Below, one piece after another: positions 1 through 8,655 of a stretch of DNA of 64,000 nt; within the stretch, counting starts at the first letter, position 1; each line of letters begins with the position of its first letter. The notes under the pieces were generated by a model. That model ran no database searches and was not told the DNA's origin. It worked only from the letters and a program-made list of their open reading frames with translations. The position numbers and the translations under genes were made by a program. Source of the DNA: CAMBDS01 sp964355675 (GTDB lineage Bacteria > Electryoneota > AABM5-125-24 > Hatepunaeales > Hatepunaeaceae); the NCBI GenBank assembly GCA_964355675.1, contig CAYHEC010000005.1, forward strand, positions 84,005-148,004, read 5' to 3'.

Positions 1-276
1 GGACTCGTACCTACTACGACCACGATAGTGGGTTGTTACCCGAATCCGTTCAACAGAACGACACGAATCACTTACAGCCTACCGAGCTACGGGCATGTCT
101 CGCTTTGCCTTTACAATTTGTCTGGACAGGAAGTAGCAAGACTGATAGACGAAGACCTTCAGCCGGGTGTTCACAGTGTTGATGTCAATGCCGGTGAATT
201 GGCTTCGGGGCTCTACTTTGTTCGTCTGAAAGCAGGCACGAAGACCATGACCCAGAAGGTTATACTGGTGAAGTAA
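1..276 (+). CDS. T9SS-secreted protein, C-terminal end only
   Basis: The reading frame is open from the first base of the window, so the gene begins upstream and only its last 91 codons are here. What remains is a Por/type IX secretion C-terminal sorting domain: a CYPNPFN motif, then strand patterns ending in LSGQEVARLID, the GLYFVRL strand and a basic KVILVK tail. In this family the domain directs export through the outer membrane and surface attachment or release. The function of the missing body of the protein cannot be inferred. A GTG at 28 is in frame but lies inside the domain and is not a plausible start. Confidence 0.85.
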   Translation, partial: GLVPTTTTIVGCYPNPFNRTTRITYSLPSYGHVSLCLYNLSGQEVARLIDEDLQPGVHSVDVNAGELASGLYFVRLKAGTKTMTQKVILVK

Positions 277-313
277 AGAACAACTTCCACAACATAATGA
301 AGCAGGTTCCAAC

Positions 314-484
314 TTGAATCACATCGCTACGACGATTTACGCCATCTTGATGGCATTGTTCGGAACCAATGCCGCATCCGAACAGAACACCGAACGCGCT
401 ATTGAAACTGGACTGGAAATGCTGGTGGCGGCGGTTGGGGCGTGGGGATTCGGACGGTTTGACAAAGGCAGGATAGGATATTAG
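314..484 (+). CDS. possible small membrane protein (56 aa), unrecognised
   Basis: A short open frame starts at a TTG codon, 37 bases after the preceding stop. The product reads as a hydrophobic N-terminal helix (HIATTIYAILMALFG), a charged turn (SEQNTERAIE), a second hydrophobic helix (LEMLVAAVGAWGFG) and a basic tail. The two-helix pattern resembles small holin-like or other two-span membrane proteins, but I cannot name a family. There is no clear Shine-Dalgarno sequence and no ATG. It may be a spacer without a gene; the rest of 277-521 holds nothing else I can support. Confidence 0.25.
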   Translation: MNHIATTIYAILMALFGTNAASEQNTERAIETGLEMLVAAVGAWGFGRFDKGRIGY

Positions 485-521
485 ATTGTAAGGTAAAGGT
501 TCAACAACAAGGAAACGGAAG

Positions 522-2105
522 ATGAAGAAGTTAATGCTGATGCTGATGCTGGCGGCGGCGGTTGGGACGGGGAAGGCCGAAGCGCAGTGGTCAAGACCTG
601 TCACGATCATGCCTGTGCCAGAGCGAGGGGTTCTTCAAACAGACTTCGAGGCGCTCATTGATAGCAGAGATGTTATTCACATGGCATATACTTTAGGCGC
701 TTACTCACCTCAAGACCGGGAGGACAGTTCGAATTCTTGGGGTGATAGAACCATGTATCAGCAATTCGATATTGAGGGCCACCCGCTTTTTGATCCTATA
801 ATCTTGGTCGATAGCGTGAACCTCGTCACTCAAGGACGTGCTCAATTAATCCTTGACTCTAACGATAACGCTCATATCGTTTGGTCAACGCATGATCGAG
901 ATTGGGTAAATCAGTATTATTATGCACGAATGAACCCCGAAGGAGAATTAGTAGTGGGACCGAGTCCGATAGATGGAACATTATACAGACACCAGGGTAA
1001 TGTTTGGGATTCGGGTGATCCGACGTTCCTAAGGCGAAGCGACGGAGCATTAATTCTAGCAGGTATCATAGGTGACGAAAATCCGGGTGATACACTACTG
1101 TATAAATATTTTGTGTACTTGCAATTTGATTCAACCGGTACAACGATAACAGGTCCCGAATTGGTCTGGGGTGGCGAACGGGAAGACCCGGAGTTTAGTT
1201 ACGCGAATGGATATACCAGTCTTGATGACGAGGACAATATTCATTTCACCTGTCGAAGGTCTGCTTATGGAGAGATGCTTTACGGATGCGTTGGACCGGA
1301 TGGCAATATTATCTGTGATCTTACGGTTGTTCCACCTGCAGTCAATCCTCAGTTGGGAAGCAATATTAATGGACTATCAGCAATAAACACGAATTCTATT
1401 TTTTTATTCCGGGCAGATAACAGGCATCAAGGCGAAAACTACAGACCTTATCTTCAGAAGATATTGCCAAATGGCGAACATGATTGGTTTCGCATTTTGT
1501 TCGAAGATTTTCAAAATTCAGGGGGTGGGAAAATTCAATCAATTGCCCAAGATGATAGACTATTCATTTCTGGCAGAATACGGTTACAACCACGAGAGGA
1601 TTTCTACTATTACCTAACTGCGCTCGACACTATCGAGAGAACTGTCGATAGTATGGAAATCATCATGCGAGTTCCGTGGCAAGCCGAATCATCGCTCACT
1701 TTAGTAAGGGCAAGTGATAGAGTTATTGGATTCTATCGACAGGGCGTATTTTCGAAACAGATAAATATGATCCAGAAACAGGATTCGACTTTAAGTGTTT
1801 TCGAAGATTTGCCCATTCTAAGTATCCCGAAAGAGTTGTCAGTGAATGTTTTCCCGCAACCATGTAATTCTTCATCGCAACTGATTGTCAACAGTTCGAA
1901 GACAGGCAACATAAAATTCTGCCTTTATTCGATCGATGGACGAGAAATTGGAGAATTTGCAGAATCGCTTAAAGTAGTAGGCACGACAAGTATTCCGCTT
2001 GAACGAGCATTTAAACTCAGCGAACTTTCAGCAGGACAATATATTTTGTCCTGGTCTTTCAATAAATCGGGCGAACAGTTTACCCGAATCACAATAACCA
2101 AATGA
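522..2105 (+). CDS. T9SS-secreted protein, 527 aa, function unknown
   Basis: An exported protein with a clear signal peptide (MKKLMLMLMLAAAVGTGKAEAQ, cleavage expected after AEA). The body holds repeated beta-rich segments with phrases such as DSNDNAHIVWSTHD and LDDEDNIHFTCR, about 60 residues apart, as in beta-propeller or sialidase-like repeats that open with an Asp/Asn loop. The last 85 residues form a type IX sorting domain in which the usual YPNPFN is written FPQPCN, followed by FCLYSIDGREI and a closing ITITK strand. No catalytic motif was recognised. The start is the first ATG, with GGAA about 7 bases upstream. The gene ends where a broken gene stub starts (ATGA overlap at 2102-2105). 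Confidence 0.85.
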   Translation: MKKLMLMLMLAAAVGTGKAEAQWSRPVTIMPVPERGVLQTDFEALIDSRDVIHMAYTLGAYSPQDREDSSNSWGDRTMYQQFDIEGHPLFDPIILVDSVNLVTQGRAQLILDSNDNAHIVWSTHDRDWVNQYYYARMNPEGELVVGPSPIDGTLYRHQGNVWDSGDPTFLRRSDGALILAGIIGDENPGDTLLYKYFVYLQFDSTGTTITGPELVWGGEREDPEFSYANGYTSLDDEDNIHFTCRRSAYGEMLYGCVGPDGNIICDLTVVPPAVNPQLGSNINGLSAINTNSIFLFRADNRHQGENYRPYLQKILPNGEHDWFRILFEDFQNSGGGKIQSIAQDDRLFISGRIRLQPREDFYYYLTALDTIERTVDSMEIIMRVPWQAESSLTLVRASDRVIGFYRQGVFSKQINMIQKQDSTLSVFEDLPILSIPKELSVNVFPQPCNSSSQLIVNSSKTGNIKFCLYSIDGREIGEFAESLKVVGTTSIPLERAFKLSELSAGQYILSWSFNKSGEQFTRITITK

Positions 2106-2212
2106 GGTTGAATAAACTGAACGAACGTCGCGCTTTTTTAGGATTATCTACTGCTTGTTTGTCATTCTCACAGCGGTCGGGATAACCTCAGCACAAAGTC
2201 TGATTGACTCTG
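2102..2212 (+). pseudogene. 5' stub of an exported-protein gene cut by an IS3 end
   Basis: An ATG overlaps the stop of the preceding gene (ATGA) and opens a frame reading MRLNKLNERRAF up to a run of six T residues. After a one-base shift at that run the sequence continues as RIIYCLFVILTAVGITSAQS, a textbook signal peptide with cleavage after SAQ. The frame then runs into the terminal repeat of the IS3 fragment at 2213. My inference is a former secreted-protein gene that lost its 3' part to the insertion and gained a homopolymer frameshift. The frameshift could be a sequencing error, but the truncation is independent of it. Confidence 0.4.
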
Positions 2213-2503
2213 TGGACTTGCCCTAAAAAGTGGACACAGATTTTAGGTAATGTTGGTTAAGTTAAGGCGCTCGAACTCAGCCGGGCTGAGATAGCCTAAA
2301 GTTGAGTTCCGACGCTGACGATTGTAAAATACCTCGATGTATTCAAAGATTTCGCTCTTTGCTTCGGAACGAGTCTGGAAGCGTGAAAAGTAGATCAGTT
2401 CGGTTTTCAAAGTCTTAAAGAACGACTCTGAAACCGCGTTTTCATAGCAATTCCCCTTGCCGCTGATGCTTTGAATCCCTTGTAAAGCATGGAGTCGTGT
2501 GCC
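2213..2503 (-). mobile_element. IS3-family fragment: OrfB transposase C-terminus and one end
   Basis: The minus strand from 2503 to the stop at 2243 encodes the C-terminal part of an IS3-type OrfB integrase: SISGKGNCYENAVSESFFKT carries the third catalytic acid (E of the DDE triad in the ESFF motif). It is followed by the usual FEYIEVFYNRQRRNSTLGYLSP region. The outer end, 2213-2237, reads TGGACTTGCCCT...GTGGACAC and is an imperfect inverted match to the end at 8631-8655. The catalytic core upstream (the first two Asp) is absent, so this is inactive. Fragment order and strand match the second piece at 8198-8655. Confidence 0.85.
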
Positions 2504-2540
2504 TCAATGACACTACAATTATTAAATCATATTGCACTTT

Positions 2541-2566
2541 GCTGTCACATGATGGTAGGTGACAGC
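2541..2566. repeat. small palindrome upstream of the C25 peptidase
   Basis: GCTGTCAC and GTGACAGC face each other across 10 bases. It lies between the IS3 fragment and the peptidase start, about 100 bases upstream of the ATG. It could be an operator or a palindromic repeat remnant. There is no T-run, so a terminator role is unlikely. Confidence 0.4.
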
Positions 2567-2666
2567 ACACAATTAGTGACTAATTGAATGCAAATTGAAA
2601 TACCTCAAAACGAAAGCCCAAATGTTCTCGTTACGAGAATATGCGGGCTATTTGCAGGAGATCGGG

Positions 2667-5600
2667 ATGAAACATTCAAAATTTATCATTGCGGCTGGAT
2701 TCGCCGGGATTTGCCTGGCTGGGAGGCTCCTCTCAACTCCCGCCGAGCCACTCACTATCGTTCGGTCGTCCGCAAATGAGGCTGTTGCAACACTTCGCAC
2801 CGAGCGACCACACTTTGAGACCATCGAAACTGCTGGTCACATGTGGCAGACAATCCCGCTAAATGGCTCGGTCCAGTTTGGTCGCCCGGGACAACCGGGG
2901 CTTCCTGTGGAAACGCGCTGGATCGAAGTGCCGACTGGAAGCTCAGCATCGCTCGATCTGCACCTTGGTGAAGTGGTCACCATTCCTGACGTCGATCTCG
3001 CGCCAGTTCCGTCCCTCTCAACCGACGATCCGATTATGGCGACCATCGAGGCCTACGATAAAGATGCCTACCAGCGGGACGAGTTCATTCCCGCTGACTA
3101 CACAACGCTCGAAGAGCCAATCCTGATTGGCGATTCCCGTTTCGTTCTAATGACGATCTCTCCTTATCGCTACAATGCCTTCCGTCGAGAGCTGATCTAT
3201 GCCACTGAGATCAAAGCGGATCTGAAGTTTACTCCCTCACCAAACCAGGAGCCTGATCGCCAAACCGTTCCAGCATGGCGTGATCTTTCTCGCACTCTTA
3301 GCGACTTGCCGCCACGTGATGACCTTTCACATCGCACCGATAATCTCGGTCATCTCGTAATCGTCATCCCCAACACCGACGCCTATTCCAACAGTGTAGC
3401 TCCTTTGGTTGACTGGAAAAAGCGCATGGGGTACGTAGTGACCGTCGTCCGACTGGTTCGCGATGTGGGAAACTCCGCCGCGGCATTAAAAACCTTTCTT
3501 GAAACTGCTTGGGAAGAGTGGGACATTCCACCGAGCTTTGTCCTTCTTGTGGGCGATGCGTCTCTTATGCCCTGCTTCAGAGATGGAGACGCCGAAGGTA
3601 CGAGTTGGTATATTTCAGATAATCAATATGTAACTTACGGATATAACGAAGGCAACGACATCGCCGGATGGATTCCGCAATCGTTTATCGGCAGACTTCC
3701 CGCGGGGAGTGCTCTGGATGCCGCTCAGATGGCGGCCAAGATCGTCGGTTACGAGAGCGTGCCTGTACAGGAGAACTGGGTGGAAGGTGGTCTGTTGATT
3801 GCGGCAGGCGTCCACTCGTGCATCCAAACGAATCAAGCCATCCGCGAGATGATGGAAGAGTATGGCTATCAACGAAATAATGTTCATGAAGCCTACACGG
3901 AATTTCATGCTGGTCAACCAAATGTCGATGCTAATTTTGTTACAAATAGCGTCAATGAGGGCGTCGGTTTCGTTAACTTTCGCGGGTATAGCCAATGGGG
4001 AGGTTATACTATCCAACAGATTAGAGGCCTTCGCAATGCCTGGAAACTGCCCATTGTCACCGGGATGGTCTGCGCTACCAACGATTATGCAAATCGTTTT
4101 GGGGTTGAATCGATCGGTGAGGCTTGGATTAGAGCCTATAACAACAACGTTCCTTGCGGCGCTGTCGCTACATTTGGGCCATCTGACCGATACGCCCATT
4201 CTCAATTCAATAATACCCTTTCTGGAGAATTCTATCGGCTCCTATTCAGGCGCGGCGTCCATACCTTGGGAGCGCTTTGTGTCGGTTCCAAGCTTTCGCT
4301 GTTAAGAAACTATCCGTCTTTTTTGACACTCGGCAGAGGTAACGAGTCGGTAGGTTATTACTTTTTCACCTACACCCTGTTCGGCGATCCCAGTATGCAA
4401 GTACGAACGCGCGACCCGCAGGAGATGAGCGTCACATTCGCAGACGTCCTGCCCATCGGAACCACAAACTTGATGGTTACGGTTTCGGATAACGAGGATG
4501 CTCCAGTCGCTGGAGCGTACATCCATTACTACGGTGACGACGATCACCGCTGGGGAGCCTACACCGACTCAAACGGTGAAGCCCTGATCGAAGTACCGCC
4601 TTTGGATGAAGGATCTCTACTGTTGACTGTAACGGCGACGAACTTTATTCCATTCATGGATGGGGCGGACGTCGTCGTTCAAGATCGTTATGTTTCACTC
4701 ACTTCGCTTGAGATTGATGATGACAACGAAGGTGATAGCCGCGGTAACGGTAACGGCGAAATCAATCCCGGTGAAACAATTGGACTATCGGTGACGCTCA
4801 CCAATCGCGGGGCAGAGGGTTTGGAAAATGTAACCGCTATCCTTGCGAGTGCGAGTCCGTACGTTCAAATCAACCGATCAGCGGCTGAGTTTGGCAATGC
4901 GGGGCAAGGCGCTGAAATTGTATCGAACCCTCCTTTTGTGATCGAAATCCGTCCCGAAACGCCTTCAGGCACAACGCTTGAGTTCCTGCTGAATGTCACA
5001 TCGGGAGAAGATCAATTCCCGATTACCTTCTCCCAGCAGGTGACCGGCTATGAATTTGGAGTCGTCAGCTTTGAGACCGTAGGCGGAGAACCTTTGACGC
5101 CCGGGGTGACAAGAAGGTTGATTGTGACTATTGAGAATACCGGAAGCTTACCCTCTACAGAACTTTTCGGAACGCTCTATTGCACGAGTCATTCGATACA
5201 AATAAACGGGGCTGAAGCTCGATTCGAGGCATTAGCGGCTGGCAGAAGTGGCAACAATACGAATTGGCCGTTCGAAGTAACTGCAGGCGTCAACGCCTAT
5301 AGGGGATGTACCGTCAATTTTGGCTTGTTGTTGGAAGATGAAACAGGTTTGCGCGACAGCATCGCTTTTACGATGACCTTGGGTGAACCAACGGTCACCT
5401 CGCCGCAGGGTCCAGATGATTACGGCTATTGGGCTATCGACAGTCGCGACACTGTCACAGGAATCGAGCCAACCTACGAACGTCTTCAAGGCGACGCCAA
5501 CCTCAACCTGACCGATAACAACGACGTCGCCAATGGCGCGGGCATCAGCGGAGAAGTTGAAGTAATAGATTTACCATTCCCCTTCATCTTCTACGGGGAG

Positions 5601-7673
5601 CGTTATGAACGAGCTACGGTAAGCTCAAATGGCTGGCTGGCGTTCGGTGAGACGGTGACTATCGGTTGGAATAACCAGGAATTGGGAAGCGGGTTGACCC
5701 CCGCGGCGATGATAGCGCCTTGGTGGGATGATCTCTACGGTGGAAGCGTATTCACCCGCTTCGATGAAGACAATTCCCGCTTCATAATCGAATGGCGAAA
5801 CTTTAACAGTCTCGCAGGACATAACTTGATTTTGACACTTGTCCTTTACGATCCGACCGTCGCCGTTACAGCCACAGGTGACGGAGAAATCGTCATCAAC
5901 TACACCGATGTACCTGAACAGCGCGACTTCGCGGATGAAAAAGTGACTATTGGGATAGCCTCCCCTGACAGCAAGACGTCGCTCACTGTTCGTCATGGCA
6001 GAATTTCTGATATGCGTACCGGACTGCTCTCCAGCGGAATGGCGGTCAAATTTACCACCGGCGAATCGCATGAGGTCGGCTCGCTTGCTGGCAGGGTCAT
6101 CGACGTCGCAACAAATGCTCGCATGTCAGGCGTCCGGGTCATGTTAACAGGAACCGGATTCTTTGCTACGACCGATGTTAACGGCGACTACAGAATCGAT
6201 GGAGCGGCGGTTGGCGCACACTCAGTGTTGGCTCGTAAACGTTACTTCAACGACGATATGGAAGCAGATGTGGAAATACGACGCAATGAAACCACTATCG
6301 CTGACTTCAGCCTTACCCATCCGATCTTCAGTATCGACATCGAGGAGATCGATGTGACCGTTCCGCCCGATTCGATCCTATACCGGAATTTCCGGATTTC
6401 AAACGATGGCAATGGGCCGCTTGATTTCGACCTTGTTTTGACTTATCCACAGGAAGAACAACAACGCGACAGACCGTGGGATGTTCTTTTCGACTGGGAT
6501 GTTTCCGCTACGACTGGCGAACAGAATCTGCGCGGTGTAGCTCAAGACGATGATTTCTTCTACTTCGCAGGACAAAGAGTCAGGGCTGTCTATCCTCATC
6601 CAATTTTTATCCTAAATAAGTTAGGCGAGTCGGTTCGGGAGTTCGATCAGATTTCGATTGATTCCGCCGCACGCGGTTATTCTGGTATGGACTTCAACGG
6701 TGAGAATCTCGTTGCGGTCGAAGAGAGGAGTATTGTAGAATTCTCGCGGGATGGCGATTTTGTCAGGTCGATTCTGACGCCAGAAAGGACTTCATTGCTT
6801 TGCCTCGCTTATGCGCATTCGCTTGGAACATATTTCACCAAAGGAATCATTGGCGGCATAGTTTACCAGATTGATCCAGAAGGAAACTTGATCGGAGAGT
6901 ATCGAACTCCTGAGAACTCATTCCGCACCTATGGATTTGCCTGGTATCCTGCTGATCCGGACAGCTTTTATCTCTACGTTATGCGCTATAATCAGGAAAT
7001 CACTCAGGCTGAACTCTGGCGGATGAATCCGCAGAATAATGAATGGCAAATGGTCAGGGTGATGGAATTTCAAGAAGGTGACCTTCCCTTCGACATAGTT
7101 ATTACCAAGCATTACGATCCACTCAAGTGGACGCTGGGGGTACTTGTGAACCGCGCTGGAGGCGATCATTTTATCGGTTATGAACTCGCACCGAACAGTA
7201 CTTGGATCAACTACGATCCGCCTTCCGGAGCAGTGCCTCCGGGTCGAGCGCAAGACATCGAAGTAGAATTTAAAGCGGAGGATATGCCGGTAGCTGAGTA
7301 TAACGTCGTGCTCGGATTATACCACAATGCTATTGGCAATCACTTTGATATTCCGATTACTTTCACCGTTGGGCAGGTAGGCATTCCGACCGAAGCTGAT
7401 CCGCTTCCGGCTGTGCTGAAGCTCAATTCCATTTATCCCAATCCATTCAATTCCTCCATCGCTATTGAGTACGGATTGCCTGTTAGAAATAAAATAAAGG
7501 TTGGTATTTACGACCTTTCAGGGCGTGAGGTCGTCCAACTTGCCAACGGTGAACAATCGGCGGGGTATCATAGGGTTATTTGGAACGCTGAAAGCTCTCC
7601 ATCGGGTATCTATATCTGCCGTTTGGAAAGCTCCGGGCAGAGCCGATCAACCAAACTTATTCTCACAAGATAA
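2667..7673 (+). CDS. gingipain-type (C25) cysteine peptidase, T9SS-secreted, 1668 aa
   Basis: A giant exported peptidase-like protein. I chose the ATG at 2667 because it has AGGAG six bases upstream and is followed at once by a signal peptide (MKHSKFIIAAGFAGICLAG). An upstream in-frame TTG at 2595 would bury that signal. After a propeptide region, a C25 catalytic domain is visible at about residues 230-560 (FVLLVGDASLMP, SDNQY, FIGRLPAGS, the VNFRGYSQWGG segment and MVCATNDY with candidate nucleophile Cys469). The position that is Gly-His in gingipains reads Gly-Tyr here (Tyr441). Then come Ig/CARDB-like repeats, a segment with SSNGWLAFG, a carboxypeptidase-regulatory-like domain (GSLAGRVIDVATNARMSGVR), a propeller-like region and a YPNPFN sorting domain. 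It lies between two IS3 fragments. Whether it is an active protease is uncertain. Confidence 0.88.
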   Translation: MKHSKFIIAAGFAGICLAGRLLSTPAEPLTIVRSSANEAVATLRTERPHFETIETAGHMWQTIPLNGSVQFGRPGQPGLPVETRWIEVPTGSSASLDLHLGEVVTIPDVDLAPVPSLSTDDPIMATIEAYDKDAYQRDEFIPADYTTLEEPILIGDSRFVLMTISPYRYNAFRRELIYATEIKADLKFTPSPNQEPDRQTVPAWRDLSRTLSDLPPRDDLSHRTDNLGHLVIVIPNTDAYSNSVAPLVDWKKRMGYVVTVVRLVRDVGNSAAALKTFLETAWEEWDIPPSFVLLVGDASLMPCFRDGDAEGTSWYISDNQYVTYGYNEGNDIAGWIPQSFIGRLPAGSALDAAQMAAKIVGYESVPVQENWVEGGLLIAAGVHSCIQTNQAIREMMEEYGYQRNNVHEAYTEFHAGQPNVDANFVTNSVNEGVGFVNFRGYSQWGGYTIQQIRGLRNAWKLPIVTGMVCATNDYANRFGVESIGEAWIRAYNNNVPCGAVATFGPSDRYAHSQFNNTLSGEFYRLLFRRGVHTLGALCVGSKLSLLRNYPSFLTLGRGNESVGYYFFTYTLFGDPSMQVRTRDPQEMSVTFADVLPIGTTNLMVTVSDNEDAPVAGAYIHYYGDDDHRWGAYTDSNGEALIEVPPLDEGSLLLTVTATNFIPFMDGADVVVQDRYVSLTSLEIDDDNEGDSRGNGNGEINPGETIGLSVTLTNRGAEGLENVTAILASASPYVQINRSAAEFGNAGQGAEIVSNPPFVIEIRPETPSGTTLEFLLNVTSGEDQFPITFSQQVTGYEFGVVSFETVGGEPLTPGVTRRLIVTIENTGSLPSTELFGTLYCTSHSIQINGAEARFEALAAGRSGNNTNWPFEVTAGVNAYRGCTVNFGLLLEDETGLRDSIAFTMTLGEPTVTSPQGPDDYGYWAIDSRDTVTGIEPTYERLQGDANLNLTDNNDVANGAGISGEVEVIDLPFPFIFYGERYERATVSSNGWLAFGETVTIGWNNQELGSGLTPAAMIAPWWDDLYGGSVFTRFDEDNSRFIIEWRNFNSLAGHNLILTLVLYDPTVAVTATGDGEIVINYTDVPEQRDFADEKVTIGIASPDSKTSLTVRHGRISDMRTGLLSSGMAVKFTTGESHEVGSLAGRVIDVATNARMSGVRVMLTGTGFFATTDVNGDYRIDGAAVGAHSVLARKRYFNDDMEADVEIRRNETTIADFSLTHPIFSIDIEEIDVTVPPDSILYRNFRISNDGNGPLDFDLVLTYPQEEQQRDRPWDVLFDWDVSATTGEQNLRGVAQDDDFFYFAGQRVRAVYPHPIFILNKLGESVREFDQISIDSAARGYSGMDFNGENLVAVEERSIVEFSRDGDFVRSILTPERTSLLCLAYAHSLGTYFTKGIIGGIVYQIDPEGNLIGEYRTPENSFRTYGFAWYPADPDSFYLYVMRYNQEITQAELWRMNPQNNEWQMVRVMEFQEGDLPFDIVITKHYDPLKWTLGVLVNRAGGDHFIGYELAPNSTWINYDPPSGAVPPGRAQDIEVEFKAEDMPVAEYNVVLGLYHNAIGNHFDIPITFTVGQVGIPTEADPLPAVLKLNSIYPNPFNSSIAIEYGLPVRNKIKVGIYDLSGREVVQLANGEQSAGYHRVIWNAESSPSGIYICRLESSGQSRSTKLILTR

Positions 7674-7783
7674 TGGAGTAGAGACAGAGCAAACAATGAA
7701 GCGATCATGGGGAATGAAAGTCTCGATGCCTTCTACCCGGTGGTGCTACTCCCTTATTGAACGTAATTGATGAGTTCCAAAAT

Positions 7784-7828
7784 AAAAAAGACCCATAAGC
7801 CTGTTTGACAAGGACTTATGGGTCTTTT
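7784..7828 (-). terminator. bidirectional hairpin terminator between C25 peptidase and tRNA-Ser
   Basis: A perfect 14-bp stem, AAAAGACCCATAAG (7786-7799) with CTTATGGGTCTTTT (7815-7828), encloses a 15-base loop. On the minus strand it is followed by a T-run directly after the tRNA-Ser gene. On the plus strand it follows the peptidase gene and ends in four T. It probably terminates both converging transcripts. Confidence 0.8.
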
Positions 7829-7829
7829 G

Positions 7830-7918
7830 CGGAGAGGGAGGGATTCGAACCCTCGGTTAGGATTTCGCCCAACACACACTTAGCAGGCGTGCACAATAGG
7901 CCACTCTGTCACCTCTCC
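7830..7918 (-). tRNA. tRNA-Ser (anticodon GCT)
   Basis: The minus strand folds as a class II tRNA: acceptor GGAGAGG pairs with CCTCTCC, the T-arm contains GGTTCGAATCC, and a long variable arm is present. The anticodon loop CTGCTAA gives GCT, reading AGC/AGU serine codons. The discriminator is G and CCA is not encoded. A hairpin terminator lies directly downstream. The 270 bases on its upstream side (7919-8190) hold nothing else I can support. Confidence 0.95.
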
Positions 7919-8197
7919 GAAGAGGATTATTTTGTAATTGTACCTTCAGATATTCAAATTAATTCTGCATTCGTTTCATGGGGATATTTCGTCATTGGGA
8001 TTAGATTGGAATATACGCTGATATTAACAATATTCGTCCCAGATATAGAACACAAATATAAACCAAGATACTCCAATAGGCAAGGTAAGATCGACAGGAG
8101 TCGGTGTCGTCTTAAAACAGATGGAATTTACCAGCGCGCACGATGGGCGCGCATTATTTGCATTTGGGTGTGCTTGAGACCTATAGAGACAGGTTGT

Positions 8198-8655
8198 TTA
8201 GATGACAAAGTTCCCGGTGGGCGAAAGGTGTAGTGCTTTAGCCATCTTCCCAACGCGGAAACGGTCGGCATGATCTTCTATGAATCTTCGTATATGTTCG
8301 GATGTTGTGAGAAGATGGCGATGGCTTTTTTTAAGATATCCCGTTCTTCGGTGACGTCGCGCAGTTGTCGCTTCAGCTTTTTGAACTCTTCATCCGTAGG
8401 CTTCAGATAGCTTTTGCCGGGAAAGGTGTCATTTGGATCGGCAGCGAACTATTGCCTCCAGTGTGCGAGCTGATTAACGCTGACTCCCAGGTCGCGGGAG
8501 ACTTGGGCTTGGGTCTTGTCACTGCGAGTGACGAGTTTAACGGCTTCGATCTTAAACTCGCGGTCGTACTTCCTTCTTGGATGTGGCATTGTGTGGACCT
8601 CCTTGGAATAAAGATATTGTCTTTCCCTCCTGTCCACAAAATCGGGGGAAGGTCA
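8198..8655 (-). mobile_element. IS3-family fragment: orfA with a nonsense codon plus start of orfB
   Basis: Reading the minus strand from the end at 8655: the terminal repeat TGACCTTCCCCC...GTGGACAG (8655-8631), an AAGGAGG ribosome site, then OrfA from ATG 8589 (MPHPRRKYDREFKIEAVKLV, HTH_Tnp_1 type). OrfA has a TAG at 8451-8449 after LAHWRQ, but the same frame continues as FAADPNDTFPGKSYLKPTDE and a leucine-zipper region to 8278, so it is a nonsense pseudogene. An A6G slippery heptamer (8325-8332) fits the usual -1 frameshift. The -1 frame encodes the OrfB N-terminus (HIRRFIEDHADRFRVGKMAK) and is lost near 8200. The remaining OrfB is absent here; its far end lies at 2213-2503 on the same strand. 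Confidence 0.88.

Noticed and set aside
2595..2666. Upstream TTG start for the C25 peptidase
   Set aside because: No ribosome site; the ATG at 2667 has AGGAG six bases upstream and begins a signal peptide.
2213..8655. Composite transposon carrying the peptidase
   Set aside because: The two IS pieces are incomplete halves of one type of element, not two full copies, and flanking bases show no target duplication.
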